Source: Pseudomonas guineae (GTDB taxonomy: Bacteria > Pseudomonadota > Gammaproteobacteria > Pseudomonadales > Pseudomonadaceae). From it: a stretch of DNA of 64,000 nucleotides. The translations under genes were made by a program, and so were the position numbers. This document shows, piece after piece, positions 36,473 through 45,114 of the stretch (position 1 is its first letter; every line of letters begins with the position of its first letter). The stretch covers positions 370,423 through 434,422 of the forward strand of contig NZ_FOQL01000004.1 of the NCBI RefSeq assembly GCF_900113745.1, in the 5' to 3' direction. The notes beneath the pieces were generated by a model, which saw nothing but the letters and a program-made list of their open reading frames with translations, was not told the origin of the DNA and ran no database searches.

Positions 36473-37117
36473 TTAGTGAGTGGTCTGGCCCAGCCCTTGC
36501 CAGTGTTTGGCTCCGATAAAGATAAAGCGCAGCTGCTCAATCATTTTGAACTCGGGTGAGGCATGCATCGGCAGCGTGGGGGCGGGCGGGTCGATCAGCT
36601 CGGGCAGGGTGGCGAATACGGTTTTCACCACCAGGTCGGCAATTACGTTCTGCGCCGGGCCATCGAAATGCTGCAGTCTCGGCATGGTGGCGAGGTCGGC
36701 CACCAAATCCGCGCTAATACGTTCACGCAGTGCGCCTACAGCCTGGCGAACCAAAAGCGAGCCACCGTATTGCTCGCGGGCGAGAAACAGGAACTGCGAG
36801 CGGTTGGCCGTCACGGCGTCGAGGAAAATACGCACCGAGGCGTCGATCACCCCGCCGACTTCGAACTCGTGGTGGCGCACCTGGCGGATGGTTTCGCGGA
36901 AGGTTTCGCCCACTTCAGCCACCAGCGCCAGCCCTAGGGCATCCATGTCATCAAAGTGACGGTAGAAACCGGTTGGCACAATACCGGCACAACGCGCCAC
37001 CTCGCGCAGGCTCAGGCTGCCGAAACCACGGCCGCTGTCCATCAGGCTGCGCGCCGCGTCCATCAGGGCGTGGCGGGTTTGCAGTTTTTGTTCGGCGCGC
37101 GGTTGGAGTGGTTTCAA
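36473..37117 (-). CDS. desT: TetR-family regulator DesT
   Basis: A 214-residue TetR-type repressor with an N-terminal helix-turn-helix (SLREVARCAGIVPTGFYRHFDDMDALG). It is divergent from desC-desB. In P. aeruginosa DesT senses the saturated/unsaturated acyl-CoA ratio and represses or activates desCB; the arrangement desB-desC-desT beside ureE is the same there. The ligand domain is not resolved by eye. It presumably controls its own promoter and that of desC through the palindromes at 37206 and 37247. Confidence 0.9.
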   Translation of the reverse strand: MKPLQPRAEQKLQTRHALMDAARSLMDSGRGFGSLSLREVARCAGIVPTGFYRHFDDMDALGLALVAEVGETFRETIRQVRHHEFEVGGVIDASVRIFLDAVTANRSQFLFLAREQYGGSLLVRQAVGALRERISADLVADLATMPRLQHFDGPAQNVIADLVVKTVFATLPELIDPPAPTLPMHASPEFKMIEQLRFIFIGAKHWQGLGQTTH

Positions 37118-37205
37118 ACTGCCTGGCTCTGCATGGCTAAATCAGCGCCGCACTCTAACAAATGCCGGCCGTTTGCGTCGAACGGCCTCCGCTCGAGTCG
37201 ATTTG

Positions 37206-37223
37206 GGTGCACGAGTGTTGACT
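37206..37223. promoter_or_regulatory. Putative DesT operator, site 1
   Basis: GGTGCACGAGTGTTGACT, a degenerate palindrome in the desT-desC intergenic region. It resembles the published DesT box in P. aeruginosa (as I recall AGTGAACGCTTGTTGACT) and the better site 2. Confidence 0.6.
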
Positions 37224-37246
37224 GAATAAATAGCCCCTGACACTCT

Positions 37247-37264
37247 AGTGCACGAATGTTCACT
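37247..37264. promoter_or_regulatory. Putative DesT operator, site 2
   Basis: AGTGCACGAATGTTCACT, a near-palindrome ending 12 bases before the desC ATG, 41 bases from site 1. It is well placed to block desC transcription. Confidence 0.7.
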
Positions 37265-37275
37265 GGAGTCCTTCT

Positions 37276-38391
37276 ATGGCCCTTCTTCCTTTTGCCTGGG
37301 TGCGCGGTTTCGCACGCCTATTGCGTCCGCTGCGCGTGCTGGTAGCGCATGGCGGTTTGCGTGAAAGCGATGTTGATGCAGGGCTGGCGCTGCTGCACTC
37401 GGCGCTGCGGTTGAACCGGGTGTTTGCTCGAGTCACGCAGCGGCAATGGGTTGCCGACGACATGCTCGAACTGACTTTGCGCGCCAACGGTAACTGGCCG
37501 GGCGCGCAGCCAGGTCAGCATGTGCAGTTGTATCTTGAGCGTGGGGGTGTGCGTTTGAGCCGCAGCTATAGCCTGACCGCTGTGCAGGCGGACGGCAGCC
37601 TGCGCATCGCCATTAAGCAACAGCCCGGCGGCCGGGTGTCGCCCTACCTGCTGGAGCAGTTAGCAGTGGGCGATGTGCTGGAATTGGGGCCGGTGCAGGG
37701 CGAGTTGCGTTGGCCAGCTGCAGCCCAACCAGTGCTGCTATTGGCCGCTGGCAGTGGTATTACGCCGCTGTTGGGGCTATTGCGCGTTGCTTTAGCGCAA
37801 GGCTTTAGCGCCCCGGTCACCTTGCTGCATTACGTCCGTGAGCAGGGCCAGCGGGCTTTTGTCACTGAGCTGCAGGCTCTTCAGGCGCAGTACAGCAACC
37901 TGCAGGTGCGCTGGTCGCTGACCATGGGCAATGTTGAGCCCGGCGAGCTGAGCGGACGGTTCGTCATCGAGCATCTAGCTGCCGTTAGTGAGTTAGATCA
38001 ACGCAGCGTGCTGGCCTGTGGCCCGGCGGGGTTTGTTGCCCAGGTGCAGCAGTGGTGGCAAGCCGCCGAGTTGCCCGGTGCGCTGCAGGTTGAAGCCTTC
38101 ACGCCGCCAGCGCTCAGCCGCGACATCAGTGTGCGCCAGGTGCGTCTGGGTTTTACCCGCAGCCACCAGCAGGCGCTTGCCAATAACCAGCGCAGTTTAC
38201 TCGAGCACGCGGAGGACCAGGGGTTGCAGCCGGCCCATGGCTGTCGCCAGGGTATCTGCTCCAGCTGCACCTGCACCTTGATCAGCGGCACGGTGCGCGA
38301 TTTGCGCAGTGGCGCGTTATTCAGTGAATCGGGACAACCCATTCGCCTGTGTGTCAGCGCGGCGCATAGCGATATTGAAATTGATCTTTAA
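37276..38391 (+). CDS. desC: Desaturase electron-transfer oxidoreductase DesC
   Basis: A 371-residue ferredoxin reductase. It has an FAD domain (RLSRSYSLTAVQADGSLRIAIKQ, the RxYS flavin motif), an NAD(P) domain (VLLLAAGSGITPLLGLLR, then VLACGPAGFV), and a C-terminal plant-type [2Fe-2S] domain (HGCRQGICSSCTC at about residue 320, with a fourth Cys in IRLCVSAA). It should pass electrons to the acyl-CoA desaturase encoded next (11 bases later). ATG at 37276 follows GGAGTCC. Confidence 0.93.
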   Translation: MALLPFAWVRGFARLLRPLRVLVAHGGLRESDVDAGLALLHSALRLNRVFARVTQRQWVADDMLELTLRANGNWPGAQPGQHVQLYLERGGVRLSRSYSLTAVQADGSLRIAIKQQPGGRVSPYLLEQLAVGDVLELGPVQGELRWPAAAQPVLLLAAGSGITPLLGLLRVALAQGFSAPVTLLHYVREQGQRAFVTELQALQAQYSNLQVRWSLTMGNVEPGELSGRFVIEHLAAVSELDQRSVLACGPAGFVAQVQQWWQAAELPGALQVEAFTPPALSRDISVRQVRLGFTRSHQQALANNQRSLLEHAEDQGLQPAHGCRQGICSSCTCTLISGTVRDLRSGALFSESGQPIRLCVSAAHSDIEIDL

Positions 38392-38402
38392 AGGAGATGC
38401 CC

Positions 38403-39491
38403 ATGCGTAGTGATCGTGAGCTTTCTACGGATGAAATGAATGCGTTCGGCCATGAGTTGGATGCCTTGCGTCAGCGCACCCTGGCCGATCTGGGCGAGGT
38501 GGATGCGCGTTATATCCGCCGTATTCGCGCGGCGGTGCGCTTCTGTTGCTGGAGTGGGCGCGGCCTTCTGATGTTCGGCTGGTTTGCGCCGACCTGGTTG
38601 CTGGGCACGGCCTTGCTGGGGCTGGGCAAGATTCTCGAAAACATGGAACTGGGCCATAACGTCATGCACGGCCAGTACGACTGGATGAATGATCCTGAAC
38701 TGGCCGGACGCAGCTATGAGTGGGATATCGCCGGCCCGGGTGATTTCTGGCGGCACACCCACAACCATGTGCACCACACCTGGACCAATGTGTTGGGCAT
38801 GGATGATGACGTCGGTTATGGCGTGGTGCGGTTATTCCCCGAGCAGCGCTGGAAGCCGTTCTACCGCTGGCAACCGCTGTGGGTGACGATTCAGGCGCTG
38901 TTGTTCCAGTATTCTGTGGCGATCCAGCATTTGCGCTTGGACAAGGTCTTCAAAGGCAAACTGAGCAAGGAAGAGGTGCGCCCGCTGATCAAGCAGTTCA
39001 ACACCAAAATCCTGCGTCAGTGGGGCAAGGATTACCTGTGCTTCCCGCTGCTGGCGCTGCTGTTTGGGGCCAACGCCCTGGCGGTGCTGGCCGGTAACAT
39101 TGTCGCCAACCTGATCCGCAATTTGTGGACCTTCACAGTGATCTTTTGCGGGCATTTCACTGAGCAGGCGGCCGTATTCAGCAAGGAGTCGGTGGTCGGT
39201 GAGAGCCGTGGCCACTGGTACCTGCGCCAATTACGTGGTTCCAGCAATCTCAACGGTGGGCCGCTGTTTCATATCCTCACCGGCAACCTCAGCCACCAGA
39301 TCGAGCACCACCTGTTCCCCGACTTGCCGGCGCGGCGCTATGCGGCGCTGGCCGTGGAGGTGCGCGAGATTGCCGAGCGTTACGGCCAGGTCTACAACAA
39401 CGGCAGCTTGTGGCGGCAGTTCGCCACGGTGCTCAAGCGGATTTGGGTGTACCGCTGTCCGCCAGCTGAGGTCGTGTCTACGCAGGTTTAG
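38403..39491 (+). CDS. desB: Acyl-CoA delta-9 desaturase DesB
   Basis: A 362-residue integral membrane desaturase that inserts a cis double bond in acyl chains. It has the three histidine boxes of the diiron class: HNVMHGQYDWMN, HTHNHVHHTW, and HQIEHHLFPD. Two hydrophobic hairpins flank them. The start is ATG at 38403, which has AGGAG six bases upstream; an in-frame ATG at 38397 is too close to that site. It pairs with DesC and is controlled by DesT, giving a membrane-fluidity module. Confidence 0.93.
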   Translation: MRSDRELSTDEMNAFGHELDALRQRTLADLGEVDARYIRRIRAAVRFCCWSGRGLLMFGWFAPTWLLGTALLGLGKILENMELGHNVMHGQYDWMNDPELAGRSYEWDIAGPGDFWRHTHNHVHHTWTNVLGMDDDVGYGVVRLFPEQRWKPFYRWQPLWVTIQALLFQYSVAIQHLRLDKVFKGKLSKEEVRPLIKQFNTKILRQWGKDYLCFPLLALLFGANALAVLAGNIVANLIRNLWTFTVIFCGHFTEQAAVFSKESVVGESRGHWYLRQLRGSSNLNGGPLFHILTGNLSHQIEHHLFPDLPARRYAALAVEVREIAERYGQVYNNGSLWRQFATVLKRIWVYRCPPAEVVSTQV

Positions 39492-39607
39492 GCCGACGGC
39501 CATATTGCTGCGAAATTGAGCGGCTACTACCGCTCAGTGTCTATGCGCTGGCTATTTGTAGCGTTGTTAGCGGATGCTCAGGGCTTCAATTACCAGGAAG
39601 GTTAGCC

Positions 39608-40498
39608 ATGACGTCATCATCTGCTCCCCGTTATCCGCTGGTCTTGGTGCCCGGTTTGCTTGGGTTTGTCAGCCTGCTCGGTTATTCCTACTGGTACGGC
39701 ATTGTCTCGGCGCTGCGCCGGCTTGGCGCGCAGGTGTTCCCGGTGCTGGTGTCTTCAGTGCATTCCACCGAGGTGCGCGGCGAGCAACTGCTGTTGCGCA
39801 TCGCCGATGTGATACAGGAGACCGGTGCAGAAAAGGTGCATCTGATCGGTCATAGCCAGGGCGCACTGACGGCGCGTTATGCCGCGGCGTTGAAACCTGA
39901 GTGGGTGGCGTCCGTGACCTCGGTAGCTGGGCCCAACCACGGCTCGGAACTGGCGGATTTTCTTAAACGTAAAGCGCCGCATGGCAGCCTGCGTGAGCGC
40001 CTGTTGTCGCGTCTGCTGCGCGGTGTGGCCCGCTGCATGGCCTGGCTGGAGCGCGGCTATAAAGGCGAGCCATTGCCGATGGATGTGGCGGCGGCGCAGC
40101 AATCGCTGACCAGCGACGGTGTGGCGGCGTTCAATGTGCAGTACCCACAGGGTTTGCCGGAGGTCTGGGGCGGTGAGGGCGCGGCCGAGGTCAATGGCGT
40201 GCGTTACTACTCCTGGTCCGGCACCATTCAGCCGGGTATCACCGATAAGGGGGGTAATCGTTTCGATGGGCCGAATGTTGCCTGCCGCATGTTTGCCAAG
40301 ACTTTTCAGCGTGAGGTTGGGCAGTGCGATGGCATGGTCGGGCGTTACAGCTCGCACTTGGGTACCGTGATTGGTGATCAGTACCCGATGGACCACTTCG
40401 ATATCATCAATCAGACCTTCGGCCTGGTAGGCAAAGGTGCTGAACCGGTGAAGTTGTTTGTTGAGCATGCGCAGCGTTTACAGGCTGCAGGGCTCTAG
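39608..40498 (+). CDS. Triacylglycerol lipase, family I-like
   Basis: A 296-residue alpha/beta hydrolase resembling Pseudomonas LipA/LipC: oxyanion loop LVLVPGLLGF, nucleophile Ser83 in LIGHSQGALTARY, AGPNHGSELADF, a catalytic Asp candidate near SDGMVGRYS-type segment (QCDGMVGRYSSHLG), and His in QYPMDHFDIINQTFG. There is no signal peptide and no lipase foldase gene beside it, so it may be intracellular. ATG at 39608 follows AGGAAGG. The DNA after the stop carries one copy of the short dispersed repeat. Confidence 0.87.
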   Translation: MTSSSAPRYPLVLVPGLLGFVSLLGYSYWYGIVSALRRLGAQVFPVLVSSVHSTEVRGEQLLLRIADVIQETGAEKVHLIGHSQGALTARYAAALKPEWVASVTSVAGPNHGSELADFLKRKAPHGSLRERLLSRLLRGVARCMAWLERGYKGEPLPMDVAAAQQSLTSDGVAAFNVQYPQGLPEVWGGEGAAEVNGVRYYSWSGTIQPGITDKGGNRFDGPNVACRMFAKTFQREVGQCDGMVGRYSSHLGTVIGDQYPMDHFDIINQTFGLVGKGAEPVKLFVEHAQRLQAAGL

Positions 40499-40529
40499 CT
40501 CGCGAGATCGTAAACAGGTTGTTAAGCCT
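40498..40529 (+). repeat. Dispersed short repeat, copy after the lipase gene
   Basis: GCTCGCGAGATCGTAAACAG followed by GTTGTTAAGCC. Matches the copies at 34273 (opposite strand) and 34486 (same strand). It overlaps the lipase stop and the end of the convergent Rieske gene. Confidence 0.7.
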
Positions 40530-40848
40530 CGTTTAGATCGACCCAGATGCCCTGATCATCTTCGCGGATGGCCAGTATCTGCAGCGCTTGCCCGGCGCAG
40601 GGGCCGGCGACGCATTCGCCAGATTCGATCAGAAACAGTGCGCCGTGGGTGGCGCACTGGATCAGGCTGGCGCTGGTATCAAGAAACTGGTCAGGAAGCC
40701 ATTCCAGCGGGATGCCACGGTGCGGGCAGCGATTGCGATAGGCATACAGCTGGCCGTCCTTGCGCACGGCAAACAGCTTCTCTTCAGCTATCTCAAAGCC
40801 CCGGCTCTGGCCTTCGGTCAGCTCATCCGGCGCACATAAACGCAACAT
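40522..40848 (-). CDS. Rieske [2Fe-2S] ferredoxin-like protein
   Basis: A 108-residue single-domain Rieske protein from ATG at 40848 (MLRLCAPDELTEGQS). The two cluster-binding boxes are YRNRCPHRGIPLEW (C-x-H) and IQCATHGALFLIESG (C-x2-H). Such proteins usually supply electrons to a dioxygenase or act as a small ferredoxin; no oxygenase gene is adjacent, so its partner is unknown. AGGTTCC precedes the start. Confidence 0.88.
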   Translation of the reverse strand: MLRLCAPDELTEGQSRGFEIAEEKLFAVRKDGQLYAYRNRCPHRGIPLEWLPDQFLDTSASLIQCATHGALFLIESGECVAGPCAGQALQILAIREDDQGIWVDLNEA

Positions 40849-40972
40849 AGGAACCTCCACGACAGGCGCGCATTATGCCGCCCTGGCGCGGAAGTGAAAG
40901 AGCAGGGCGCATCCTTGCGCCAAGTGGAACTCGGTTGAGTGCTCGCAATAGCACGCTTATCAGGTGTGGCGG

Positions 40973-43186
40973 TCAGATTTCCCAGACCAGATTCACGGCA
41001 GCATAGCGGCCCGGCTGGGTGTAGCGGCCCAGGCTGGTGCTGTCTTCACTGATGCTGCGTACATCGCCCCACTGCCAGTATTGTTTGTCACCCAGGTTAT
41101 ACAGGCCGGCGTTCACTGAGAGTTGCTCAGTTGCCTGCCAATACCCTGTCAGGTCGAGCAAGCCGTAGCCGGAGGGCTCGTACTGATTGGCCGTCTGGGT
41201 TTGGTCGACGCGCTCCTTGGCCGCCACCAGCGTCCAGGCCAGTTCGCCACCAAACTGCCCGCTGGGCGCGTCATAGCCGAGGCCAAACACCGCTTTCAGC
41301 GGATCGACACTGTTGATCGGCTGGCCGCTGGCTTCGTCCTTGCCGCGTGCATAAGCAATCGAGCCGCGCAGATGGGTGCCGTTCGGCAGACCAACGCTGT
41401 TGAGGAACAGCTCACCTTTGGCTTCGGCGCCGCGGATGGTGACGCGATCCAGGTTTTGGTACTGGAAGGTCATGCGCCCGTTGCCGGTTGGGTCGTTGGC
41501 CAGGGTGACCTGCTCGATAAAATCGTCGTAGCGGTTGTAGAACAACGCCAGGGCAACGCTGCCGGCGCTGTAGTTGCCGCGCAAGCCGAGCTCATAGCTG
41601 TCGCTGGTTTCCGCCTTGAGGTCGGGGTTGGCAATGGTTTGGTAGCCACGGGCAAAGTTGATGAACTCACCGAAGATATCCACCGCGTTGGGCGCACGGA
41701 AACCGGCGGCGTACTGGCCGTAAACGCTGTGGGCGTCGTCGAGCTGGTAGGTCGCGCCGAACTTGGGCGAAATGGCGTCGTCTTTGTAATCAGAGGGGTT
41801 GTTGTTGACCGGTTGGCTGTTCAGGTACTCCTGGGTGACGTCCGGTTTCATCTGGTAATGGTCATAGCGCACACCCGGCAGCAGGGTCCAGCGGCCGATC
41901 TCGATGCTGTTTTGGGCAAACAAGGCGTACTCGGTGGACGTTGGGTCGGGGAAGTCGCTCAGTGGGAAGGTTTCATTGCCCGGAATGGCCGGTACCGGCA
42001 AACCATTGTTGGCATAAACCTCGTTGCCACGGCGCAGGTCACTGCTGTCCAAACGTTTGATGTCGACGCCGTAGACCAGGTGATGTTTGGCGTTGCCGGT
42101 TTCGAACAGCTTGTCGAATTTAGCGTTGAGCGCCCACAGTTTTTCCTCGTAGGAGGAGTCGCGGCTGCGCTCACGCAGACGACCCGCGCTGAAGCGGGTT
42201 TGTTCGGTGCGTTGACGGATTTGGCTGTCCTGATAGCTCAGCTGCCAGTCAACGCGGTCGGCGATCACGCTGCCGAGCTCGAATTGATGCTGCAGGCTAA
42301 CGCGCTGGCGGTCGGTGGTGTCCGTGGCATCGGCAGTGCGCACGGTGGCGTTCGTGCTGTATTCGCTGAGCACGCGGGTGTTGGCGCGGTCTTCCAGGGT
42401 CTCGTAGGTCAGCTGCAGGCGGTCGCTATCGTTGTAGCTCCAGCCGATTTTGCTCAGCAAGTTGTCGGCGCGGTAGTCCTGCGGGTTGGCTTCTTCACGT
42501 GGTGCGCCGATCCCGCTGCGGCCGCCAAAGGTGTCTTGGGCCTGACCGTCGCGCCGGCCGAGGTGTACCAGGCCATCGAACTGGCCTTGGCGTGCGGCCA
42601 GGGTGGTGCTGCGCATCCAGCTGTCGTCGGCGCCGCTGTAGCCCGTTTTGAGGCGGGCGTAGACGTCATCACCTTCATCCAGATAGTCGCCGGCATCTTT
42701 GGTGAGGAAGCTCACGGCACCGCCAATCGCGTCGCTGCCATACAGCGAGCTGGCCGGGCCACGGATGATTTCCACCTGCTTTACCGTGTCTGGGTCGACG
42801 TAGTTGCGGCGTGAGTCGAGGAAGGGCCCGAAGGTGAAGGCATCCGGGGTCGGTACGCCGTCCACCTGGGTTAGCACGCGGTTGCCGCCAATGCCGCGAA
42901 TGGTAAAGCCCGCGAGGCCAAAACGGCTGCCGGTGCCGCCGACGGTAACGCCGGGCTCATAGCGCACCAGGTCCTGAATGTTCTTCACGTTCTGCTGATC
43001 GATATCGCGTTCGGTTTGTACCGACACCGTGCTCGGCACTTGGTCCAGGGTTTGCTCGGTTCGAGTCGCAGTGACGGTCACCGTGTCGAACTGGTTCGGC
43101 GCTTTCTCGGCGCCAAGTGCCAGTGATGGGCTCAGTAATAGCAAGGCAAAGCAGGTGCGGCGTGGGAATGGAGGGCTTCTGTGCAT
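40973..43186 (-). CDS. phuR: TonB-dependent haem/haemoglobin receptor
   Basis: A 737-residue outer-membrane receptor with a signal peptide (MHRSPPFPRRTCFALLLLSPSLALGAE), a TonB box (QFDTVTVTATRTE), a plug domain and a 22-strand barrel ending in YAAVNLVWEI. The haem-receptor pattern FRAP (GFRAPNAVDIFG) followed by NPDL (ANPDLKAETSDSYELGLRG) is clear. It is divergent from the tonB-phuS-phuTUV operon, with a Fur-box-like sequence between, so it is almost certainly iron-regulated. The symbol is by analogy with P. aeruginosa phuR; hasR is a less likely alternative because no hasA is present. Confidence 0.93.
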   Translation of the reverse strand: MHRSPPFPRRTCFALLLLSPSLALGAEKAPNQFDTVTVTATRTEQTLDQVPSTVSVQTERDIDQQNVKNIQDLVRYEPGVTVGGTGSRFGLAGFTIRGIGGNRVLTQVDGVPTPDAFTFGPFLDSRRNYVDPDTVKQVEIIRGPASSLYGSDAIGGAVSFLTKDAGDYLDEGDDVYARLKTGYSGADDSWMRSTTLAARQGQFDGLVHLGRRDGQAQDTFGGRSGIGAPREEANPQDYRADNLLSKIGWSYNDSDRLQLTYETLEDRANTRVLSEYSTNATVRTADATDTTDRQRVSLQHQFELGSVIADRVDWQLSYQDSQIRQRTEQTRFSAGRLRERSRDSSYEEKLWALNAKFDKLFETGNAKHHLVYGVDIKRLDSSDLRRGNEVYANNGLPVPAIPGNETFPLSDFPDPTSTEYALFAQNSIEIGRWTLLPGVRYDHYQMKPDVTQEYLNSQPVNNNPSDYKDDAISPKFGATYQLDDAHSVYGQYAAGFRAPNAVDIFGEFINFARGYQTIANPDLKAETSDSYELGLRGNYSAGSVALALFYNRYDDFIEQVTLANDPTGNGRMTFQYQNLDRVTIRGAEAKGELFLNSVGLPNGTHLRGSIAYARGKDEASGQPINSVDPLKAVFGLGYDAPSGQFGGELAWTLVAAKERVDQTQTANQYEPSGYGLLDLTGYWQATEQLSVNAGLYNLGDKQYWQWGDVRSISEDSTSLGRYTQPGRYAAVNLVWEI

Positions 43187-43263
43187 GGGAACTCCAGGAT
43201 CGTACGAGCGGCTTCTGTGGCCACCGGGTTGGCATCGGCGGCAAACCTAAACGACATTGACAT

Positions 43264-43290
43264 GCAAATGCAAATAGTTATCAAATAGAT
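43264..43290. promoter_or_regulatory. Fur-box-like sequence between phuR and tonB
   Basis: GCAAATGCAAATAGTTATC followed by AAATAG: an AT-rich run of hexamers that partly matches the Fur consensus (GATAATGATAATCATTATC). It lies 27 to 53 bases upstream of tonB and 78 or more upstream of phuR, where it can cover both promoters. Confidence 0.6.
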
Positions 43291-43316
43291 TTAATTCGAT
43301 TTGACTGGATTTCTGC

Positions 43317-44021
43317 ATGTTGCGTTTGCCGTTGTTTTTGTTGCTGTCGCTGGCGCTGCATGCCGCCGGCTGGCTGCTGCATGGCAAGGCGCAACCGCCT
43401 GCGTTGAGTGCGGCGCAAACCCGCGAAGCGCCCCAGGTACTACGCCTGGCTGCACTGCTGCAACAGGCCGCGCCGGCGCCGGTCAAGCTGCCAGAGCAAC
43501 CGCAACCGCAACCGCAACCGCAACGCCAGGCAGTAGTGCCTAGAAAGGCACCGGCACCTAAGCCTGCAACGCAGGCGCCAGAGGCCAAGGCAAAGCCAGC
43601 GCTAGTGGCACAGCCAACTCAAAGCCAGCCCGTGCAAGCGCAGCCAGCCGAGACAACCAGTCAGTCGTCAGTGGTGGTTGCAGCTGCTCAGGTCGTGCCT
43701 ACCAAGTCGGTTGCCGCGCAACCGACCGCTGAAGTGTTCAGCGCTAAACCGAGCTTTCGTGATCCGCCACGCCAGCCGAACTACCCGGCTCAGGCGCGGC
43801 GGCGAAACCAGCAAGGTGAAGTGCTGGTTGAGGTGCGCTTGGATGCGCTTGGTCGGCAACGCAGCCTCAACGTACTGCGCTCTTCGGGGGTGGACAGTCT
43901 CGATCGCGCCGCGCTTGAGGCCGTGGCGCAGTGGCGTTTTCGCCCTGAAACCAGCGCCGGCCAGGCCGTGCCTAGCCGCGTACAGATCCCTATTCGGTTC
44001 GCTTTGACGGCGAGCCGTTGA
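43317..44021 (+). CDS. tonB: TonB-family energy transducer
   Basis: A 234-residue TonB. One N-terminal membrane helix (MLRLPLFLLLSLALHAAGWLL), a long Pro/Gln/Ala/Lys periplasmic linker, and a C-terminal domain (YPAQARRRNQQGEVLVEVRLDALG, then SGVDSLDRAALEAVAQWRF) which contacts receptor TonB boxes. The linker contains a run of Gln-Pro repeats encoded by CAACCG hexamers. It leads the haem operon and is followed by phuS. It forms a dedicated complex with the ExbB and ExbD encoded three and four genes away. Confidence 0.88.
   Translation: MLRLPLFLLLSLALHAAGWLLHGKAQPPALSAAQTREAPQVLRLAALLQQAAPAPVKLPEQPQPQPQPQRQAVVPRKAPAPKPATQAPEAKAKPALVAQPTQSQPVQAQPAETTSQSSVVVAAAQVVPTKSVAAQPTAEVFSAKPSFRDPPRQPNYPAQARRRNQQGEVLVEVRLDALGRQRSLNVLRSSGVDSLDRAALEAVAQWRFRPETSAGQAVPSRVQIPIRFALTASR
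43496..43527 (+). repeat. CAACCG hexanucleotide run in tonB
   Basis: Four to five tandem copies of CAACCG encode Gln-Pro repeats in the TonB linker (QPQPQPQ). As in the DUF748 gene, the six-base unit preserves the reading frame. Confidence 0.85.
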
Positions 44022-44042
44022 TTAATCAATGAGGAGTTTTCC

Positions 44043-45113
44043 ATGAGCACACACGTCCAGCCTGTCGCCCCCAGCAATGACCTGTATCTGGCCTGGCAGG
44101 TGCTACGCAGCGAGCAGCCACGCCTGCGCGCCCGGGATGCCGCCGAGCGTCTGGCGGTCAGCGAGGCTGAGTTGGTGGCCAGCCGTCTCGATGTCGATGC
44201 GGTGCGCCTGCAGCCAGACTGGGCGCACTTACTGCCAGCGCTCGGCGACCTGGGTTATGTCATGGCGCTAACTCGTAACGAGCATTGCGTGCATGAGCGT
44301 AAAGGCTACTACCGCGACGTAACGGTGACCGGCAACGGGCAGATGGGCTTGGTGGTATCGGCTGATATCGACCTGCGCCTGTTCCTCGGCGGTTGGGCCA
44401 GCGTGTTTGCCATCGAGGAGCAGACGGCCAAAGGCGTTCAGCGCAGCATCCAGGTGTTCGATCGCCAAGGCACTGCGGTGCACAAGGTATTCCTCACCGA
44501 GGACAGCCAGCTAAGCGCCTGGGCGCCTCTGCTGGAGCGTTTTCGTATGGCTGAGCAGAGCGTCGAGCTGGGGCTGTTGCCGCTGCCCCAGCCGCAGCCG
44601 CCGCAAGCCGATGCTCAGGTGGATGTGAATGGCTTGCGCGTGGGTTGGTCGACCCTTAAGGACACGCACCATTTCTTCGCGCTGCTGAAAAAACACGGCA
44701 CCACCCGCACTCAGGCCCTGCGCCTGGCTGGGAGTGAATGGGCTGAGCCACTGGACGTGCGTGAGCTGCCGAAATTACTGGAACAGGCTGGCACGCGTGA
44801 GGTGCCGATCATGGTGTTTGTCGGCAATCGCCACTGCATCCAGATTCATTCCGGCCCGGTACGCAACCTGCGCTGGATGGACAGCTGGTTCAATGTACTC
44901 GACCCCGAGTTCAACCTGCACCTGCAGACCACTGGCGTGACCGAACTGTGGCGGGTGCGCAAACCGAGCAGCGATGGCGTGATCACCAGCTGGGAAGCCT
45001 TCGATGCCCAGGGCGAGCTGGTGGTGCAGCTGTTTGGCGCACGCAAACCCGGCATTCCGGAGCGTGAGGACTGGCGCGCCCTGGCCGAAAGCGCTGCTGC
45101 GCTGGAGTGCTGA
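44043..45113 (+). CDS. phuS: Haem-trafficking protein PhuS/HemS
   Basis: A 356-residue HemS-family protein that takes haem from the ABC importer to haem oxygenase. It is a tandem duplication of a half-domain; conserved pieces are LGYVMALTRNEHCVHERKG, VVSADIDLRLFLGGW, and in the second half MVFVGNRHCIQIHSGPVRNL and MDSWFNVLDPEFNLHL. The second-half His in this region and the first-half His serve as candidate haem ligands. ATG at 44043 follows GAGGAG. exbB follows by one base, so translation is coupled. Confidence 0.92.
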   Translation: MSTHVQPVAPSNDLYLAWQVLRSEQPRLRARDAAERLAVSEAELVASRLDVDAVRLQPDWAHLLPALGDLGYVMALTRNEHCVHERKGYYRDVTVTGNGQMGLVVSADIDLRLFLGGWASVFAIEEQTAKGVQRSIQVFDRQGTAVHKVFLTEDSQLSAWAPLLERFRMAEQSVELGLLPLPQPQPPQADAQVDVNGLRVGWSTLKDTHHFFALLKKHGTTRTQALRLAGSEWAEPLDVRELPKLLEQAGTREVPIMVFVGNRHCIQIHSGPVRNLRWMDSWFNVLDPEFNLHLQTTGVTELWRVRKPSSDGVITSWEAFDAQGELVVQLFGARKPGIPEREDWRALAESAAALEC

Positions 45114-45114
45114 A

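Noticed and set aside
41123..42814. 563-codon open frame opposite the haem receptor
   Set aside because: Antisense of a complete TonB-dependent receptor with all family motifs; a shadow frame.
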